NCBI GenBank assembly: GCA_019022495.1
Contig: JAFEKR010000001.1
Coordinates: 2,604,001-2,668,000, forward strand
Reading direction: 5' to 3'
Origin: Epichloe hybrida
Taxonomy: Eukaryota > Ascomycota > Sordariomycetes > Hypocreales > Clavicipitaceae
Length of the DNA: 64,000 nt
The position numbers and the translations under genes were made by a program. The notes under the pieces were generated by a model, which was given only the letters and a program-made list of their open reading frames with translations, ran no database searches and was not told the origin of the DNA. The first letter of the stretch is position 1. Each line of letters starts with the position of its first letter. Of the stretch, positions 22,588 through 34,444 are shown piece by piece.

Positions 22588-23195
22588 CTTGTCTTTTGCG
22601 CAAATTGGAAATCGAGCGTTGTGGTATTGCAGAGCGTGATATCTATACGCCCAAGTGGCGAGGCGTACTTTACAGGCGTCAATGCGACGTCGCGGATGAT
22701 GGTAGCCGAGATGTGCGAGGCGAGGTGGTCGCGAATTTTTAACAAGATGTGTGAGGACAGCTTGACGTGGAGGAGTCCGCAGGCTGCAGCGTGGCTGCGT
22801 GGGGGAAGGAAGCTGACAAGCCTGGCTGCTTGCAAGGCGTGCGCACTCCGTGGATATAAACATACATTTGTTAGGGCTGACGTGGAGATGTCGCTCCTTT
22901 TTTATCACCGACGAGGTACCGGATCTGAGAGGAGAGCCACTCTGGGAGAGTTGACACCACATACACTTGTCTCTTTGCAATACACTTCCGTGCAGTTGCA
23001 GAAGAACAATCGCAGGTTAGAGAGGTAGTTATTGGGATAGTTAATTTTTGGGTCCCCAAAAATAATTGGCCGGTCTGTATTTTATTGGCAGTGAACACAA
23101 TAGATGAAACAAGCAAACTGAGTTTGCACGATGGCGGGGCTGACTTCATCTCAACCTCGAGTCTCCAGTCAAACGCCACCGCCTTTTCATCCATC
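22588..23195. other. intergenic region
   Basis: It holds the shr3 promoter and whatever remains of the promoter of the F-box pseudogene. I see no other feature. Confidence 0.45.
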
Positions 23196-24250
23196 ATGCC
23201 GCTGCACCGACTTCCTCCCGAGATTCTACTTTACACTCTCCGCTTGCTAGGTTCAGCTTCCTTCCGCCAAGATGCCCGTCGCCTCATCGTCTCGAAGCGG
23301 TCGTTCCAGCACGCCAGACCGGTGCTCCTTCAAGACCTTGACTTCTCTGCACAATCACTCCGAAGATTTGTTCTCGCTGACACGGAGGAAGGAATGATTT
23401 GTTCCAAGCGGAATCACGTCATGACCGTCAGTCTTGGCCTTGACGGTCTCGAGAAGTGGCATTTGACGCAATCCAAGCAAGGTGACACGGAGTCATCCAG
23501 ATTCAACATCCGAGTCATCGAATCATGGACCGTCGAGTTGAATGAGTGCATGGATGCTCTTGCCAGAATGCTCAAAAAATGTACAGGTCTTCGCCTTCTC
23601 AAGCTTGAGGCGAGAACCGGAGCACGCTGACCCCTTTGTTGGTATGCAACGGCGTGATTACTTACTGGCATCGCCTCTGGCTAGCCTCTTGTCTATCAGC
23701 TGCCTTACGTGCCTAGAGATTGATACGGCCGGTACAAATCTCGTAGGCCAAAACCATACTTCCAGAACGCATATTTGCGTCATCATCAGAGAAAACCTTC
23801 CCAATCTTCGGCGACTACATTACCGGAGCAGTAGCATATGTCCCAGCATCCTAGACGCCTCAGGAAACAAGCCGCTTCTTACTCTCGAGGACGTCCTTGT
23901 TAATTTGAGTCTCCCAGAAATGTCCAGCTCAGATACTTCATATAGGGTACGCACCTGGAGCTAGTTTTCCTCGACTGAGAGAAGATATGGAATCTCGAGC
24001 AACAAAGTGGTGCGAAAGATAAGAACCCCCCTGATTGTCAGGATTCCGTCACATACGTTTCCTGCGCTGAGAATTCATTCGTTTGATGCACGAAGGGACG
24101 CCGAATGCTACTCCCATCCGCTGCGCCTTGGGATGCAGATGGCGAAGAGGTCAAAGAGATGGCAGTTGTCCAAGACCAGTTCACTTATCGACAAAAATAC
24201 ACACGGAAAGATCATAGAGTAACCGGTCGATTTGCGCTCTATTATTTCGA
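23196..24250 (+). pseudogene. decayed F-box protein gene
   Basis: From the ATG at 23196 the frame encodes an F-box (PLHRLPPEILLYTLRLLG) and a following region, then stops at 23628-23630. Similar sequence continues in another frame from about 23600 (DYLLASPLASLLSISCLTCLEI, then ENLPNLRRLHYR), then in further frames near 24010-24090 (VRIPSHTFPALRIHSFDA) and 24105-24180 (PWDADGEEVKEM). No set of GT-AG introns I tried joins all the pieces, so several frameshifts are more likely. The family in related fungi is a single-exon F-box protein of unknown target. It could still express the N-terminal 144 residues. The upstream start at 23085 is a TTG and is rejected. Confidence 0.65.
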
Positions 24251-24556
24251 CCATCTAGTAAAGCTGGACTCCTTCATAAACAGTAACCAACAGCAACCAA
24301 CTGCTCCCAAATGCCCCCAAGAAACACGGTCCTTGTAGATGAGCTTAGACACTAACCGCCCATGGTGTATTGCGCGATGCCAGAACTGCCAGGATGTTCC
24401 CGTGAATTCTATTACTGTTCGGATCCAGAAAGTGAGCGTTTGGGGGCGTAGCTGGCATGCAACCTCTGTCACTTGAGCTGTTGCTCGGCAAGGGCCTACT
24501 CTATCTACTGTTCCCGTTGTTAAGTACTCACTCGCCTAAGCAATCTCACCTCACCT

Positions 24557-24677
24557 CTCACTCACTCACTCACTCACTTACTCACTCACTCACTCACTCA
24601 CTCACTCACTCACTCACTCACTTACTCACTTACTCACTTACTCACTTACTCACTTACTCACTCACTCACTCACTCAC
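24557..24677 (+). repeat. CACT tetranucleotide microsatellite
   Basis: About thirty CACT tetramers, a few changed to TTACT, end some 65 bases before the WSC gene's ATG. They are probably in its promoter or leader. Confidence 0.85.
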
Positions 24678-24740
24678 ACCCACATCAATCAATATCGAAA
24701 ACCTTCCCAACCACCAACCACACCACCACCACACCCCACA

Positions 24741-25445
24741 ATGCACCTCCTCCGCATCCTCCTTCTGCCCGTCCTCCTCCCCCGCGGCCTCGCCCAGACC
24801 ACCACCGACTCCGTCTCCGTCTACACCCAGTCCAGAACCTACTCCTACCACGGATGCTACAACGAGACAACCGAGATAGACGGCTCCGACCACAGCCGCG
24901 CTCTCTCCGGCGGCGCCAACACCGTTCGCAAGGGCGAAATGACCGTCCCCACGTGTCTCGACTTTTGTGCCAAGGGGGACGACGGGACGCAGTACCTGTA
25001 CGCAGGACTAGAGTGGTCGAGGCAAGTTTTTGATCGATGCCCCTATCTCAAGTGTATATTGCTTCCCACAGTAACACCCCCCCTTGTTTATGCCTTGCAT
25101 ATCGTCCCGTCCCGTCCCGTCCCGTCCTTCTTTCCTCTCCTTCTGCCGTCTCAAGTAGAAAGCACAGAAAAAAATCTTTCATCTCGTAAATCATAGAACA
25201 CAAACAACGGAAGTTGACCGACCCACGACCCACGCAGAGAATGCTGGTGTTCCCAGAAAATAGCCGGCATCTCCAAGAAATTGGACGACGCCGAATGCAA
25301 TTTCCCCTGCGAGGGAAACAAGACCTTCGCGTGCGGGGGCTCTCTGAAACTGAGCGTGTACAAGCTCTCTGGCGCGAGTGCTGAGTCGGCGTCATCGTTG
25401 CTCTTGCTCTCGCTGGTGACTGCGGCGGCCATGTCAGCCATGTAG
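24741..25445 (+). CDS. secreted single-WSC-domain protein with GPI-type tail
   Basis: Two exons, 24741-25021 and 25238-25445, give 162 residues. The intron has a GC donor (GCAAGT) and a CGCAG acceptor, a GC-AG intron: only this join restores the WSC motif across the splice (LEWSRECWCSQKI). Residues 1-19 are a signal peptide (LLRILLLPVLLPRGLAQ). One WSC domain spans about 36-140, with cysteines in HGCYNE, TCLDFC, ECWC, ECNFPCEG and FACGG. The C-terminus is a small-residue site followed by a hydrophobic tail (SSLLLLSLVTAAAMSAM), typical of a GPI anchor. WSC domains bind wall glucan or serve as stress sensors. Lacking a cytoplasmic tail, this one is more likely a wall-bound lectin-like protein than a Wsc sensor. 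Confidence 0.88.
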
Positions 25446-25670
25446 TGTGACCATGCTCATTGTTTTTGTCGCGGGTTTTATTTCTTGGGACTGGCGAGCA
25501 TTTCTTTGATCTTATACATTATGTACAGAAAATGGGTCTGTCTACACAGGGTCTTGTGATGGCAAAATAGACGACGTCTATGGCGCCGTGTACAGATACT
25601 CGTTTACATATGACAAATGACAAATGGCGACAAAAAAAAAAAAAGGCATCTGGGCATCAGGTCATACACA

Positions 25671-28600
25671 TTACATATCCAACGGTGCGAGACCCCTCTC
25701 CTTGACCGCACTTTGCACAGCCCGCTTCACCCGCTGTACTGCTCCTCGCCAGGAATCCTGGCCGCGTCCTGGCCGACCGTCCTGCTCTACTAGGATATCC
25801 AGCCACTTGACGATGATGACAACCTTTTCTAGATCTCTCTCGTCCTTGACAACCTTTGACAAGTACTTTTTCAGAACCGCGAGGTCACCGTCGTGCGGGC
25901 CTTCGTCTTGTGTTTCCGTGTGCCACGCATCAATCATGTCTTTTATTTCGCGGGTGGCAGTCACGCCCGAGCTGGAAAAGGCGACTTTTCTAGGCGGCGC
26001 GGGAAATTGTATTCTTCTCTGACCACCCACGCCGGCCGTTCTGCCATCGACATCTGGAGTCTGCTGTCTGCGATTGGGTGCATCCAGCCCTGAGCGAAGT
26101 GCCATCCTTTGACGTCGGTGGTCCGCCACCACCTCTTTTCGCACATCTTCGGGAAGCTCAGCTAGAAATTCGGCATCGAGCTCTTCGATTTCTTCCATGG
26201 CGGCGGGGCTCTCGTCTCGTCTCTTGAACGTGGTCTGTACGACGCCAGCATGGGCATCACGTTGACGCTGGGCCCTGCCAAACATGCCTCGTATACCACC
26301 CCTTTTCGTGGGTGTTGTTTGCTTTTGCTGTTGAGCAAGATGATGGTGGTCCCTTCTTGGTGACTGCGGCGGTTCCGGCCGTCGCCCATAGGATGCGAGG
26401 ACTTCGGCCTTCACGTCATCTGGCAAAGCGTTGAATACCTCGCGGTCAATTTGTGAAGGGAACCCTTCCGTTGGCGTAGGGCTCCCAGGTCTTGACAAGG
26501 GATGGGCAGGACTCGCGCGCGGTCGCTGCTGGCCCATGAGCTTGCTCCTGATGTCGTTGGGCAATTCAGCAATCACGGCTGGGTCAGGGTTGCTTGGCAT
26601 GATAAACTGGGTTCCGGACACATTGAGAGGTGTCCTTGCTTTGACATCGTCTTGGTTGGCCCTTGACAGTGCCATGGCTGGGTGAACCTTTGCTTTGCGA
26701 GGCGTCAAAGGGTCTTCAGCAATGGGGTCGTCACTCAGACCACGACTTCCTGCTTTCTTTGGCTTCTCGGGACTTTCAAGCTCGTCAATGGCCTCAATAC
26801 GCGCTACCGACTTCCTCGCCGACGAAGGGCCTGCGAACGGACCAAAGCTCAACGTACGCTGACTGCCCTCAGGTTGCCCGGGGTTGGCCTTGATCGGCTC
26901 CAATTTGGTCATTTGCACGCCTAGACCACGCAGGTCGCCGGGACTAAACTTGAACGACCGTAATATTGATACTGCTTCCTTTCCAATCGTTTCGTAGTTG
27001 TGTGTGGCTACTCCAAATGTGACACTCTTATTGAAAGTATCACACTTGCCGTGCCCTAGGTGTTTGGCTGGATCTAGCGGCGCATCTAGCGACCGCCTCA
27101 TGATTTTCATGGTCAAGTGGTTGCCCCGAACCTGTTCGTTGATAAGTCGCTTTTCCAGTTCTTTGCAGAGGTTGTATACGAATTCTTCTGCCTCCGGTTG
27201 GCTGATGAAGCAAATCCCCCAGTTCACTTCGGCGGACACAGATTTCCTCGGCGGTTGCTCCCCAACTTCAACTCGATCGATGCCCCGAGCATAGTCGCTC
27301 AATCTCTCGCCCGTCTTGGGGCCAAGTGTGTTGGCAAGTTGTTCCTTTGAAATTTCCCGGATATCTTTCACAAACTTGATACCCATTTCCTCCAGTTTGC
27401 CGCCTATGCTATGGGCAACACCAGGGAGCTGCTCAACCGTCAAGTCGCCTATGACACCCAGCACATCTTCTGGTTTCAATTGAAATTGCCCAGCAGGCTT
27501 AGCTTTTCGAAGTGCTACTTTGGCTTGAAGAACATTTCCACCAATGCCCACAGACACATCGCATCCCGTCTTGAGTTTGATGGTATGTCTGAGCCCAAAC
27601 GCGATATCGTCGGCCTTTTGCTGCTCTCTCCGGACACTGCCTTCGTCAATGCCGACACCTTGCGAGCCCGAAGCAGAAAGAATAATCGATGTTGCATCGA
27701 TCAATGCTTCGTCAATACTGACACTCTGAACCACTCCTTCCACAGACAAGATCGACTCGTAAAACAACCGACTAGCCTCTTCGTAGGCTGGAAAGTCGTA
27801 TGGCAGAACTTTCAAGTCAGGACACAGCTCTATAGCCCGTTTCATCCACATCCCGTTCTTAACCCCAAATTCGCGAGCAGGATAGTTGCAGCTTGCTATC
27901 TCTGAACCAGGACCGGCGCTATGCGCCACAACAGTTGGCTTATCAACGTACTGCGGGTTTTGCTTCAGCGAAACAGCGCAGAAGAAACTGTCAAAGTCGA
28001 CGTGCATGATGTATCGTCTCGCTCCTTGCTTCTTCCTAAGTTTATTCTGTGACAAGCCCTTGTCTGCTGCCAAGCGCTGCATCGAAGACTTCAAGTTTGC
28101 TTTCCAAGTGGAAAGATGGTGCAGCCGGCTTTCTGAATAGAACTGTTGTAGAAATTCGGGGTTGGCCGTGGACGACTTTCGTAAACGTGGGTCTGACAAG
28201 AGCCAAGCATTGTGCTCCTCCGACGTTACATTCCTGGTAGGCTCCGTGAGCGGACGAGTGCTATTGGAATCGACTGGTTGCTCGGGTGAAGACGTGTTTT
28301 TGGACGCCTTCTCACGATCAGCAGACTCCCTCGAGTGTGGACTAAGAGAAGCTTCTTTCGACTCGGATGAGCCAGGTACCGAAGTGACGCTCGTTTGAGT
28401 CTGTTGACTGGTCGCACCGCGGAAAGTCGGCTGTTGAGTCGGCGGTTTAATCGGCGTTTGTGCCTTTTCTGCCAATTCAGACCATTGCTGACTGGGAAGT
28501 GCGCTCCCTGTCCTGAACTGGCTGGTATAAAAGCTACTATCGGTTTGCTCTTGATACCCACGTTTGGGCTCGGCAACAGCTTGCGAAAGTCCCGTTTCAC

Positions 28601-29138
28601 CGCTGAATTTCAAGACTTTCTGCCTCGGCCCTTCATCCAGCACACGATAATCGCCCCACGGAAGCAATTTGCCAGCTGCGACCGAATCTACGATCCAAGC
28701 CGGTTTGACGATACGATAGCGATTAAAATCAACGGATTTTTTTGGTGGTAGAGTGGAAGCAATGATATGAGTAGCCATTGTTTTGGAATCCAGGTATTGA
28801 AGGAAACCACCGCCATGTTGCACTATTTCGCGATGAAGTCTGAGCTAATCGTGAGTTCCCAATTTTTCAGAAATACTCTGGGACGCAACTTACACATGAA
28901 GCGGAGGCTGAGTGTAGCCAGTAATATGAGCAACTATGCCCTTGAAGATTTGAGGCTTGCCAGAAGCAGCACGCATATCGGCATCAAGGTTCTGGAGTTT
29001 GATCTTTTTGCGCCGGAAGTAGTCTCCGAAGCCGCCAAAGGCGCTACCCTCGTACTCTTCACCATCCTCATCTTCAAATTGGTGGCCTTCGATTCTCTTT
29101 CGCACTTGAGACGAGTTCTTGTCTAGGACACTGCCCAT
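25671..29138 (-). CDS. REV1: translesion DNA polymerase / deoxycytidyl transferase REV1
   Basis: Two exons, 29138-28894 and 28839-25671, give 1137 residues; the join (GTAAGT donor, GCTCAG acceptor) reads LHVLHREIVQHGGGF within the BRCT domain (about 62-150). The Y-family catalytic core starts near residue 360 with MHVDFDSFFCAVSL and has the SIDEALID metal-binding motif. Little-finger and PAD regions follow. The C-terminal half has three ubiquitin-binding-motif-like helices (AELPNDIRSKL, NALPDDVKAEVL, AELPEDVRKEVV) and a C-terminal helical domain for Rev7 and polymerase partners. REV1 inserts dCMP opposite abasic sites and scaffolds translesion synthesis at PCNA-ubiquitin. Two UBMs are usual in animals; three LP-containing copies here is notable. 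Confidence 0.93.
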
Positions 29139-29767
29139 CGCGAAGAATGTTCAGGTTGCGATCACGTCAAGTGTCGTGTGTCGTTGAAGGCAACAAAATA
29201 ATGTCACTCAAAGCACACGCCAGGTCTGGTCTGACAAGACCCGCAGTGTGCGACATGATATTGTGCGACTCAGCTTGAATGCATGGAGAAATAGTGGCCA
29301 GGGCTATTATCCAAAAAAAAAGAAGAAGAAGAAGGCCGTGAACAAACGTTGCTCCCGATGCTGAAGAGTGGCGTGGTCGGATGTGACTTTAAGACGAACC
29401 GCTGAGTGCGAGAGACAGTGTAAAGTGGAGAACAAGAACGCGTCTTTTCACTTAACACGTCATCCCGTGACTGATCGCCTGATAAAGTGCTGGACATCCG
29501 AGGTTCCACGCAGACTTTTAGATTCTCAGATTCTCAGATTCTCAGGTTTCTCAGCGTGAAACCCCTTGCAGACATTTTGTTGGTTTCCCCACCGCATTTA
29601 CTTATTACTGTATTGGAGCAAGTGCATGTCTGCGCGTGCCAGCCCTTTGACAGCCAATTGACAGCCAAGGCTGAAGCTTTTTCACTTGTCGATTTTGACG
29701 TCTAGAGCCGCGCGGAACCGTTCATCCTTATGATCGGGCTTAGTGAACGCTGCTTTCGAGCGCCATC
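29139..29767. promoter_or_regulatory. divergent promoter region
   Basis: About 630 bases lie between REV1 (-) and the RED gene (+). There is an AGATTCTC triplication near 29521-29545 and an A/GAA-rich patch near 29312-29335. No specific factor site is recognised. Confidence 0.4.
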
Positions 29768-31354
29768 ATGAACAACGAGCAATTTCGCAAGCTGTTGCTT
29801 GCTAATTCGGCATTCTCCAAATCCAAAGATGGCCCATCGCCCCCGAGCGCAAAGCCTGTCACCGGCAGCGCACTTGGGTCTCGACAACGATCGAGCATAC
29901 CCATGACGCCGCGGTCCGTAGCGGGAGGACAGACCGATTTCGCTCGACAACTTGCTGAGCGCGACCAGTCGGGTCGACCGACCAAGAGATTCAAAACCTC
30001 CGCCCCCAAAGGCGTCAGGCTGGGCGAAGGCTATGTTGATCGAGCACAAACTCGCGAAGAGATTAAAGAGGACGAGAGAGAGAACAGATTGAAAGAACTG
30101 GAGGAGTCATACAGAAAAGAAGAAATCGACAAGGACACATACGAAAGCTTACGGTTTCAGATTGCTGGTGGTGATCTGGAGAGCACACATTTGGTCAAGG
30201 GGCTTGATTTCAAGCTTCTAGAGAGGATACGGAGAGGCGAAGATGTCCGCAGCAAGGAATTGGCCAACGCAGCAAAGGAGTCGTCAGAGGAACAAGCCGA
30301 CACAGAGGAGGTCGATGACGAGTTTGACGAACTGGAGTCAAAGGAAGTCCAAGCGCTGGGAAAGGAAGGGACACGGAAGAAAAAGGGCCAGCTCTCCACA
30401 GCCGTGACGGGAAAAAAGAGAACGAGGGATCAAATCCTAGCAGATCTGAAGGCAGCCCGAGCCAAGGAAGCAGCCGAACCCGCCTTGGGCGATCGATTTC
30501 GAAAAATTGGCACGACGCAAAAACTCGGCACACGTATTGAGAGGGACAGGAAGGGCCGAGAGGTGCTCATTATTGTTGATGCAGACGGACACGAGAAGCG
30601 GAAAGTCAGAAAGCTCAAGCCGGGAGAGGAGGAGGAGGAGGAGGAGGCCAAGAATGATTTACCGATGCCCGATAAGAACGCCAAGCCGTTGGGGATGGAG
30701 GTTCCCGAGCAGTTCAGGAAAGTCGAAGAACCCGCTGTGGAAGAAGAAGATGGGGATGTGGATATTTTCGGCGATGTTGGAGATGATTACGACCCTTTGG
30801 CTGGCCTGGACGATTCAGGGTCAGACTCAGAAGACAATTCAGAGAAGAAGCCTCAAGCGGACAAAGAGGTGACAAATGGCAAATCAAGCGCATCTACGGA
30901 TATGCCACCGCCCCCAAAGCCACAAGGCAGCTCGAGAAACTACTTTAAAGAATCAAAGACAGGACTTTTATCGGAAGAGGCAGCTCGCGGACCGGCCATG
31001 TCGGATCCTGCCATTATGGCCGCCATAAAGAAGGCAGCGACATTGCGACGCATTGAGAGCGAGGACGATGAGGAAGCTCGGCGGAATGACAAGGAGGCCG
31101 AGGAGCGGAGGGACAGGCTGCTGCAAATGGCGGCGAGAGATGATGATGACCTAGACATGGGCTTTGGTACAAGCAGATTCGAGGACGAGGAGGACTTTGA
31201 AGACCATAAGCTCGCATCGTGGGGAGGTGAGGGCGGCCAAGGAGGGGATCGAGGCGGGAAACCGCAGAGGAAGAGGGGACCCAAGAAGCGAAAGGGCGAT
31301 GCGAATAACGCAGCCGACGTGTTGCGAGTCATGGAGCAGCGACAGAAGTCATGA
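29768..31354 (+). CDS. RED/IK-type spliceosomal protein (RED_N domain)
   Basis: A single exon of 528 residues. The N-terminal half resembles the RED protein N-terminal domain: MNNEQFRKLL, then YVDRAQTREEIKEDERENRLKELE, a conserved helical stretch seen in human RED (IK) and fission-yeast Smu2. The rest is low-complexity: acidic-basic coiled stretches, a seven-Glu run, PPPPKPQGSSRNYF, and a Lys/Arg-rich nuclear-localisation-like end (KPQRKRGPKKRKG). RED partners Smu1 in the B-complex spliceosome and is needed for efficient splicing of selected introns. The intronless structure and lack of a signal peptide fit a nuclear protein. The C-terminal half is poorly conserved in the family, so assignment rests on the first about 170 residues. 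Confidence 0.82.
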   Translation: MNNEQFRKLLLANSAFSKSKDGPSPPSAKPVTGSALGSRQRSSIPMTPRSVAGGQTDFARQLAERDQSGRPTKRFKTSAPKGVRLGEGYVDRAQTREEIKEDERENRLKELEESYRKEEIDKDTYESLRFQIAGGDLESTHLVKGLDFKLLERIRRGEDVRSKELANAAKESSEEQADTEEVDDEFDELESKEVQALGKEGTRKKKGQLSTAVTGKKRTRDQILADLKAARAKEAAEPALGDRFRKIGTTQKLGTRIERDRKGREVLIIVDADGHEKRKVRKLKPGEEEEEEEAKNDLPMPDKNAKPLGMEVPEQFRKVEEPAVEEEDGDVDIFGDVGDDYDPLAGLDDSGSDSEDNSEKKPQADKEVTNGKSSASTDMPPPPKPQGSSRNYFKESKTGLLSEEAARGPAMSDPAIMAAIKKAATLRRIESEDDEEARRNDKEAEERRDRLLQMAARDDDDLDMGFGTSRFEDEEDFEDHKLASWGGEGGQGGDRGGKPQRKRGPKKRKGDANNAADVLRVMEQRQKS

Positions 31355-31673
31355 CACATGTAGTCTTTCATGAAATCAGACCTTGTGCATTCTCTACGAG
31401 TAAATTTATTGGATACAGCTGGCAGTAACCCGTACATGTACAGTGGGTGTACGAAGTAACTCTGTACGGACGTAGCAACCAGCATAATATCCGAAGTCCG
31501 CCATAAAGATCGACAAATCAGGATCCCGCACCAGGCCGGGGTCAAGGCAAGCCTGGCTGACATGTCACCCCGGTCGCGCCTTCTCCGCGTGGGGAAAAAC
31601 GAAGCGACGCAACCTCCAGATGTTGACGCCCCAAAACCCCAGACCGCAAGACGAGCTTTTCGTCTTGGTCAAG
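31355..31673. promoter_or_regulatory. intergenic region
   Basis: A 320-base space between two plus-strand genes, containing the nucleoside hydrolase promoter. I see nothing distinctive except CTGTACGGACG near 31461. Confidence 0.4.
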
Positions 31674-33073
31674 ATGAACGGCGTCAATGGACATGCGTCT
31701 CCCGTGCCCGTTTGGCTGGACTGTGACCCGGGCCATGATGTGGGTGTAACCTTACATCTGTCCGTTGCCGCGTTGCGTTTACGATCTGACATTTACTTTT
31801 GCAGGATGCATTTGCTATGCTCTTGGCCGCCCATCACCCTGGGATCAAGCTGCTCGGCGTCTCTACCGTCTTTGGCAATGCCTCATTAGAGTGAGACGGC
31901 ACCGCAAAAATCATCAACCCGATTCATTCACACAATGTACAAGGGGAAAAAAGAAGCATTCTGATATATACAGGAAATAGCCACACAACCCGCAATGCCG
32001 CCTCTGTGCTGACGGCCATCGGCAAGCACAACGACATCCCGCTGTACCGCGGATCCCCCAAAGCCTTGGAACGTCCTGCCGTCCACGCTCCCGATGTGCA
32101 CGGCGAATCCGGCCTCGACGGCACCGACCTGCTCCCCCAGCCGCAATGCGAAGCTCTCGCCAAGCCGGCCATCGAGGCCATGTACGAGGCCATCATGGCT
32201 CAGCCCGCAGGCACAGCCTGGGTCGTCGCCACGGGCTCTCTCACCAACGTGGGTGCCGTGCTGCGCCAGTACCCCGACATGACTGCCCACATCAAGGGAA
32301 TCAGTCTCATGGGCGGCTCCTTTGGCGGCGGCTTCTCCGACGCCGTCATGGGCATGGTGGACAACAAGGAGCGCATCGGGAACATCACCGCCTGGGCCGA
32401 GTTCAACATCCTCGTCGACCCCGAAGCCGCCGCCGAAGTGTTCCACAACAAACAAGTCGCCAGGAAGACGACCGTCGTGCCGCTCGACCTGAGCCATCAG
32501 GTCCTGGCGACAGACGAGGTGCGCAACCTCTTATTGTACGGCCAGGGCGGGATACAAGAGGGACAAGGGAAGACGACGTTGAGGAGGATGCTCGTCGAGC
32601 TGCTGTACTTTTTCGCCAAGACCTATGCGTATGTTTTTTTTCTTCTTTTATAAATCCTCTGTCCCTTGACGCACCTAATTCGTCCCCCCTTACCGACTAA
32701 TACTCATTCACGCAGCGACATCTTTGGCATCACCGCCGGTCCACCGTTGCATGACCCCATCGCCGTGGCAGCCGTCCTCATCGGCACAAGCGACGAAATC
32801 CCGTTCCACGAATGGGACTCGGCTAAGAGCGCCTCGCCCCAACACCAAGAGCGCTTCCAGGTAACCGTCGTCACCGAGGGCACCTTTGAACAGGCCAAGA
32901 ATGGACAAGCACAGACTGGTCGCACCATGGCCACTGTCTTGCCGCCGGGGGAGGAAGGCGTCCGGATACCACGGAGCATAGATGTCGCCAAGTTCTGGCG
33001 CGTCATGGAGGAGTGCATCACTCGGGCAGACGAGAGGAACAAGGCGTTGGGGGAAAGAAGACTGGTAAACTAG
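31674..33073 (+). CDS. inosine-uridine-preferring nucleoside hydrolase
   Basis: Four exons (31674-31739, 31805-31890, 31981-32628, 32716-33073) close in phase to 385 residues. The calcium-binding family signature DCDPGHDDAFA is interrupted by intron 1 and restored exactly by splicing; LLGVSTVFGNASL and TGSLTNVG follow, and the late His motif is ITAGPPLHDPIA. The family hydrolyses the N-glycosidic bond of uridine and related ribonucleosides (yeast Urh1) for pyrimidine or nicotinamide-riboside salvage. For the third exon I chose the acceptor AAATAG at 31975-31980, because the earlier ACAG acceptor would create a stop codon. An ATG at 31620 is also in frame and would add 18 residues. Confidence 0.92.
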
Positions 33074-33384
33074 TGTCAATGATGAAATTGAACAGGTAAA
33101 AAAAAAGAGTTTAGAAAATTCAGTCTCAATTTACCATGATGAACCTCGAAGAATTGACAGTTGACAAAAGAATCAAGAGGCCGCTTGTTTAAAACAACAC
33201 TCTCCAGGGGGTATTTTCTGACCCGAAAAAGAAAAATGAAAAAATGAAAACAACTCTGCCATGGGCTCGCTACTCAATATGACCTAGACAGTTTGACTAA
33301 ACTGTGCAAAAAAAAAAAGATGAAAAAAAAGTTGTTATTCCAAGAGAATAATCCACACGGCACAGCCGTGCTCAATGCCCATCA
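33074..33384. other. convergent intergenic region
   Basis: The 310 bases between the convergent 3' ends of the nucleoside hydrolase and carrier genes are A-rich, with several short A-runs. Nothing else is seen. Confidence 0.5.
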
Positions 33385-34444
33385 TCACAACCTCGCCTCT
33401 TTTGCATCCCAACCCATCAGCACCTTGAGGCTCCGCTCATACGTCCATACCGTGACCGCGCCAGCCGGCGCTGATTTTATCAGACTGATCGGCAGGCCCT
33501 TGTACAAGCCGCGGATCCCTTCCGCCCGCACAATCGTCGAGATGGCGCGCAGGGTGCTCGAATACTCGGGTATATCGTTGTACACGTATCTGCCTCTCGT
33601 GGGACCCTGCACCTGGATTCGCTTCCGCACGAGATCCAGAGGAAACACAATCGTCTTGGCAATGACGCTGCCTGCCACACCGGCCGTGGCATCGCCGCCC
33701 CCCCACGGCATGTTCAGCCCCGCGAGCCGCACCCTCAGTCCCTCGTACGCGACGAAGAATATCCCCATCAGGGGCACGATCTGGGCCAGCCCGGGCCCGA
33801 TGCCGCGAAAGAAGCCCCGAAGCCCCTCGTCACGCTTGATGTCCAGGACGGCGCGCCGCAGGGATGCGTAGATCTTCGTGCGGCCCTGCGCGGCGAACCT
33901 CGTCCTCAGCAGATCAAGCGGATACGTAATCGTCGTGGCGAGCGCCCCGGAAGACGCGCCCGCGAGGAAGCTCTCCGCCGCGTCGGGCAGCCGCGTCGGC
34001 AAGCCCGTCTGCAGGAAGAGCGTCGTGGCGCGGTACGCGCTGAACTGTATGGAGGCGTAGCAGACGTACAGGAGCTCGGCCGGCACGTTGCCCTTCCACA
34101 GCGCCGTGAGGCCCTCGTGCTTGAGGATGTGCTTTATCGTCGCGACGGTTCCGCGGAGGGGGGCGGGCGCGGATGGCGAGTGTGGTTGGAGTTGGAGGCG
34201 GATCTTGACCACGTCGAGGGGGGAGACGACGAAGCTGGGTGGAGGGGGGGTTTAAGAAGAGCATGTCAGCCTTTTTTTTTTTTTTTTTTCTCGTCCCTCC
34301 AACATGAAACTACTTGGGAACTTTGCACTTCCCGCTTCTATGAAAACACGCTAGATATGGAGGGTTTCACTCTTACCGAGAGACTAGTCCTGCTATGGCG
34401 CCCGCGGAAACGACCTGGAGCCTCGTGCCTTCATCCTTCAGATG
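33385..34444 (-). CDS. TPC1: mitochondrial thiamine pyrophosphate carrier Tpc1 (5' end uncertain)
   Basis: The last exon, 34234-33385, and the preceding exon ending at 34377 are joined in phase (GTAAGA donor, CACCCAG acceptor). They read [19 protein letters not shown], then [18 protein letters not shown], the characteristic Tpc1 first helix. Three carrier motifs are visible: [18 protein letters not shown] and FPLDLVRKR, each with the usual following loop, and [15 protein letters not shown]. The family exchanges thiamine pyrophosphate for nucleotides across the inner membrane, supplying pyruvate and 2-oxoglutarate dehydrogenases. I could not find the first ATG in frame: codons upstream of CAT at 34444 stay open but contain no ATG for about 150 bases. 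A small first exon, probably joined at the ACAG just before GGGGCAAAC, is expected within 34450-34800. Confidence 0.85.
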
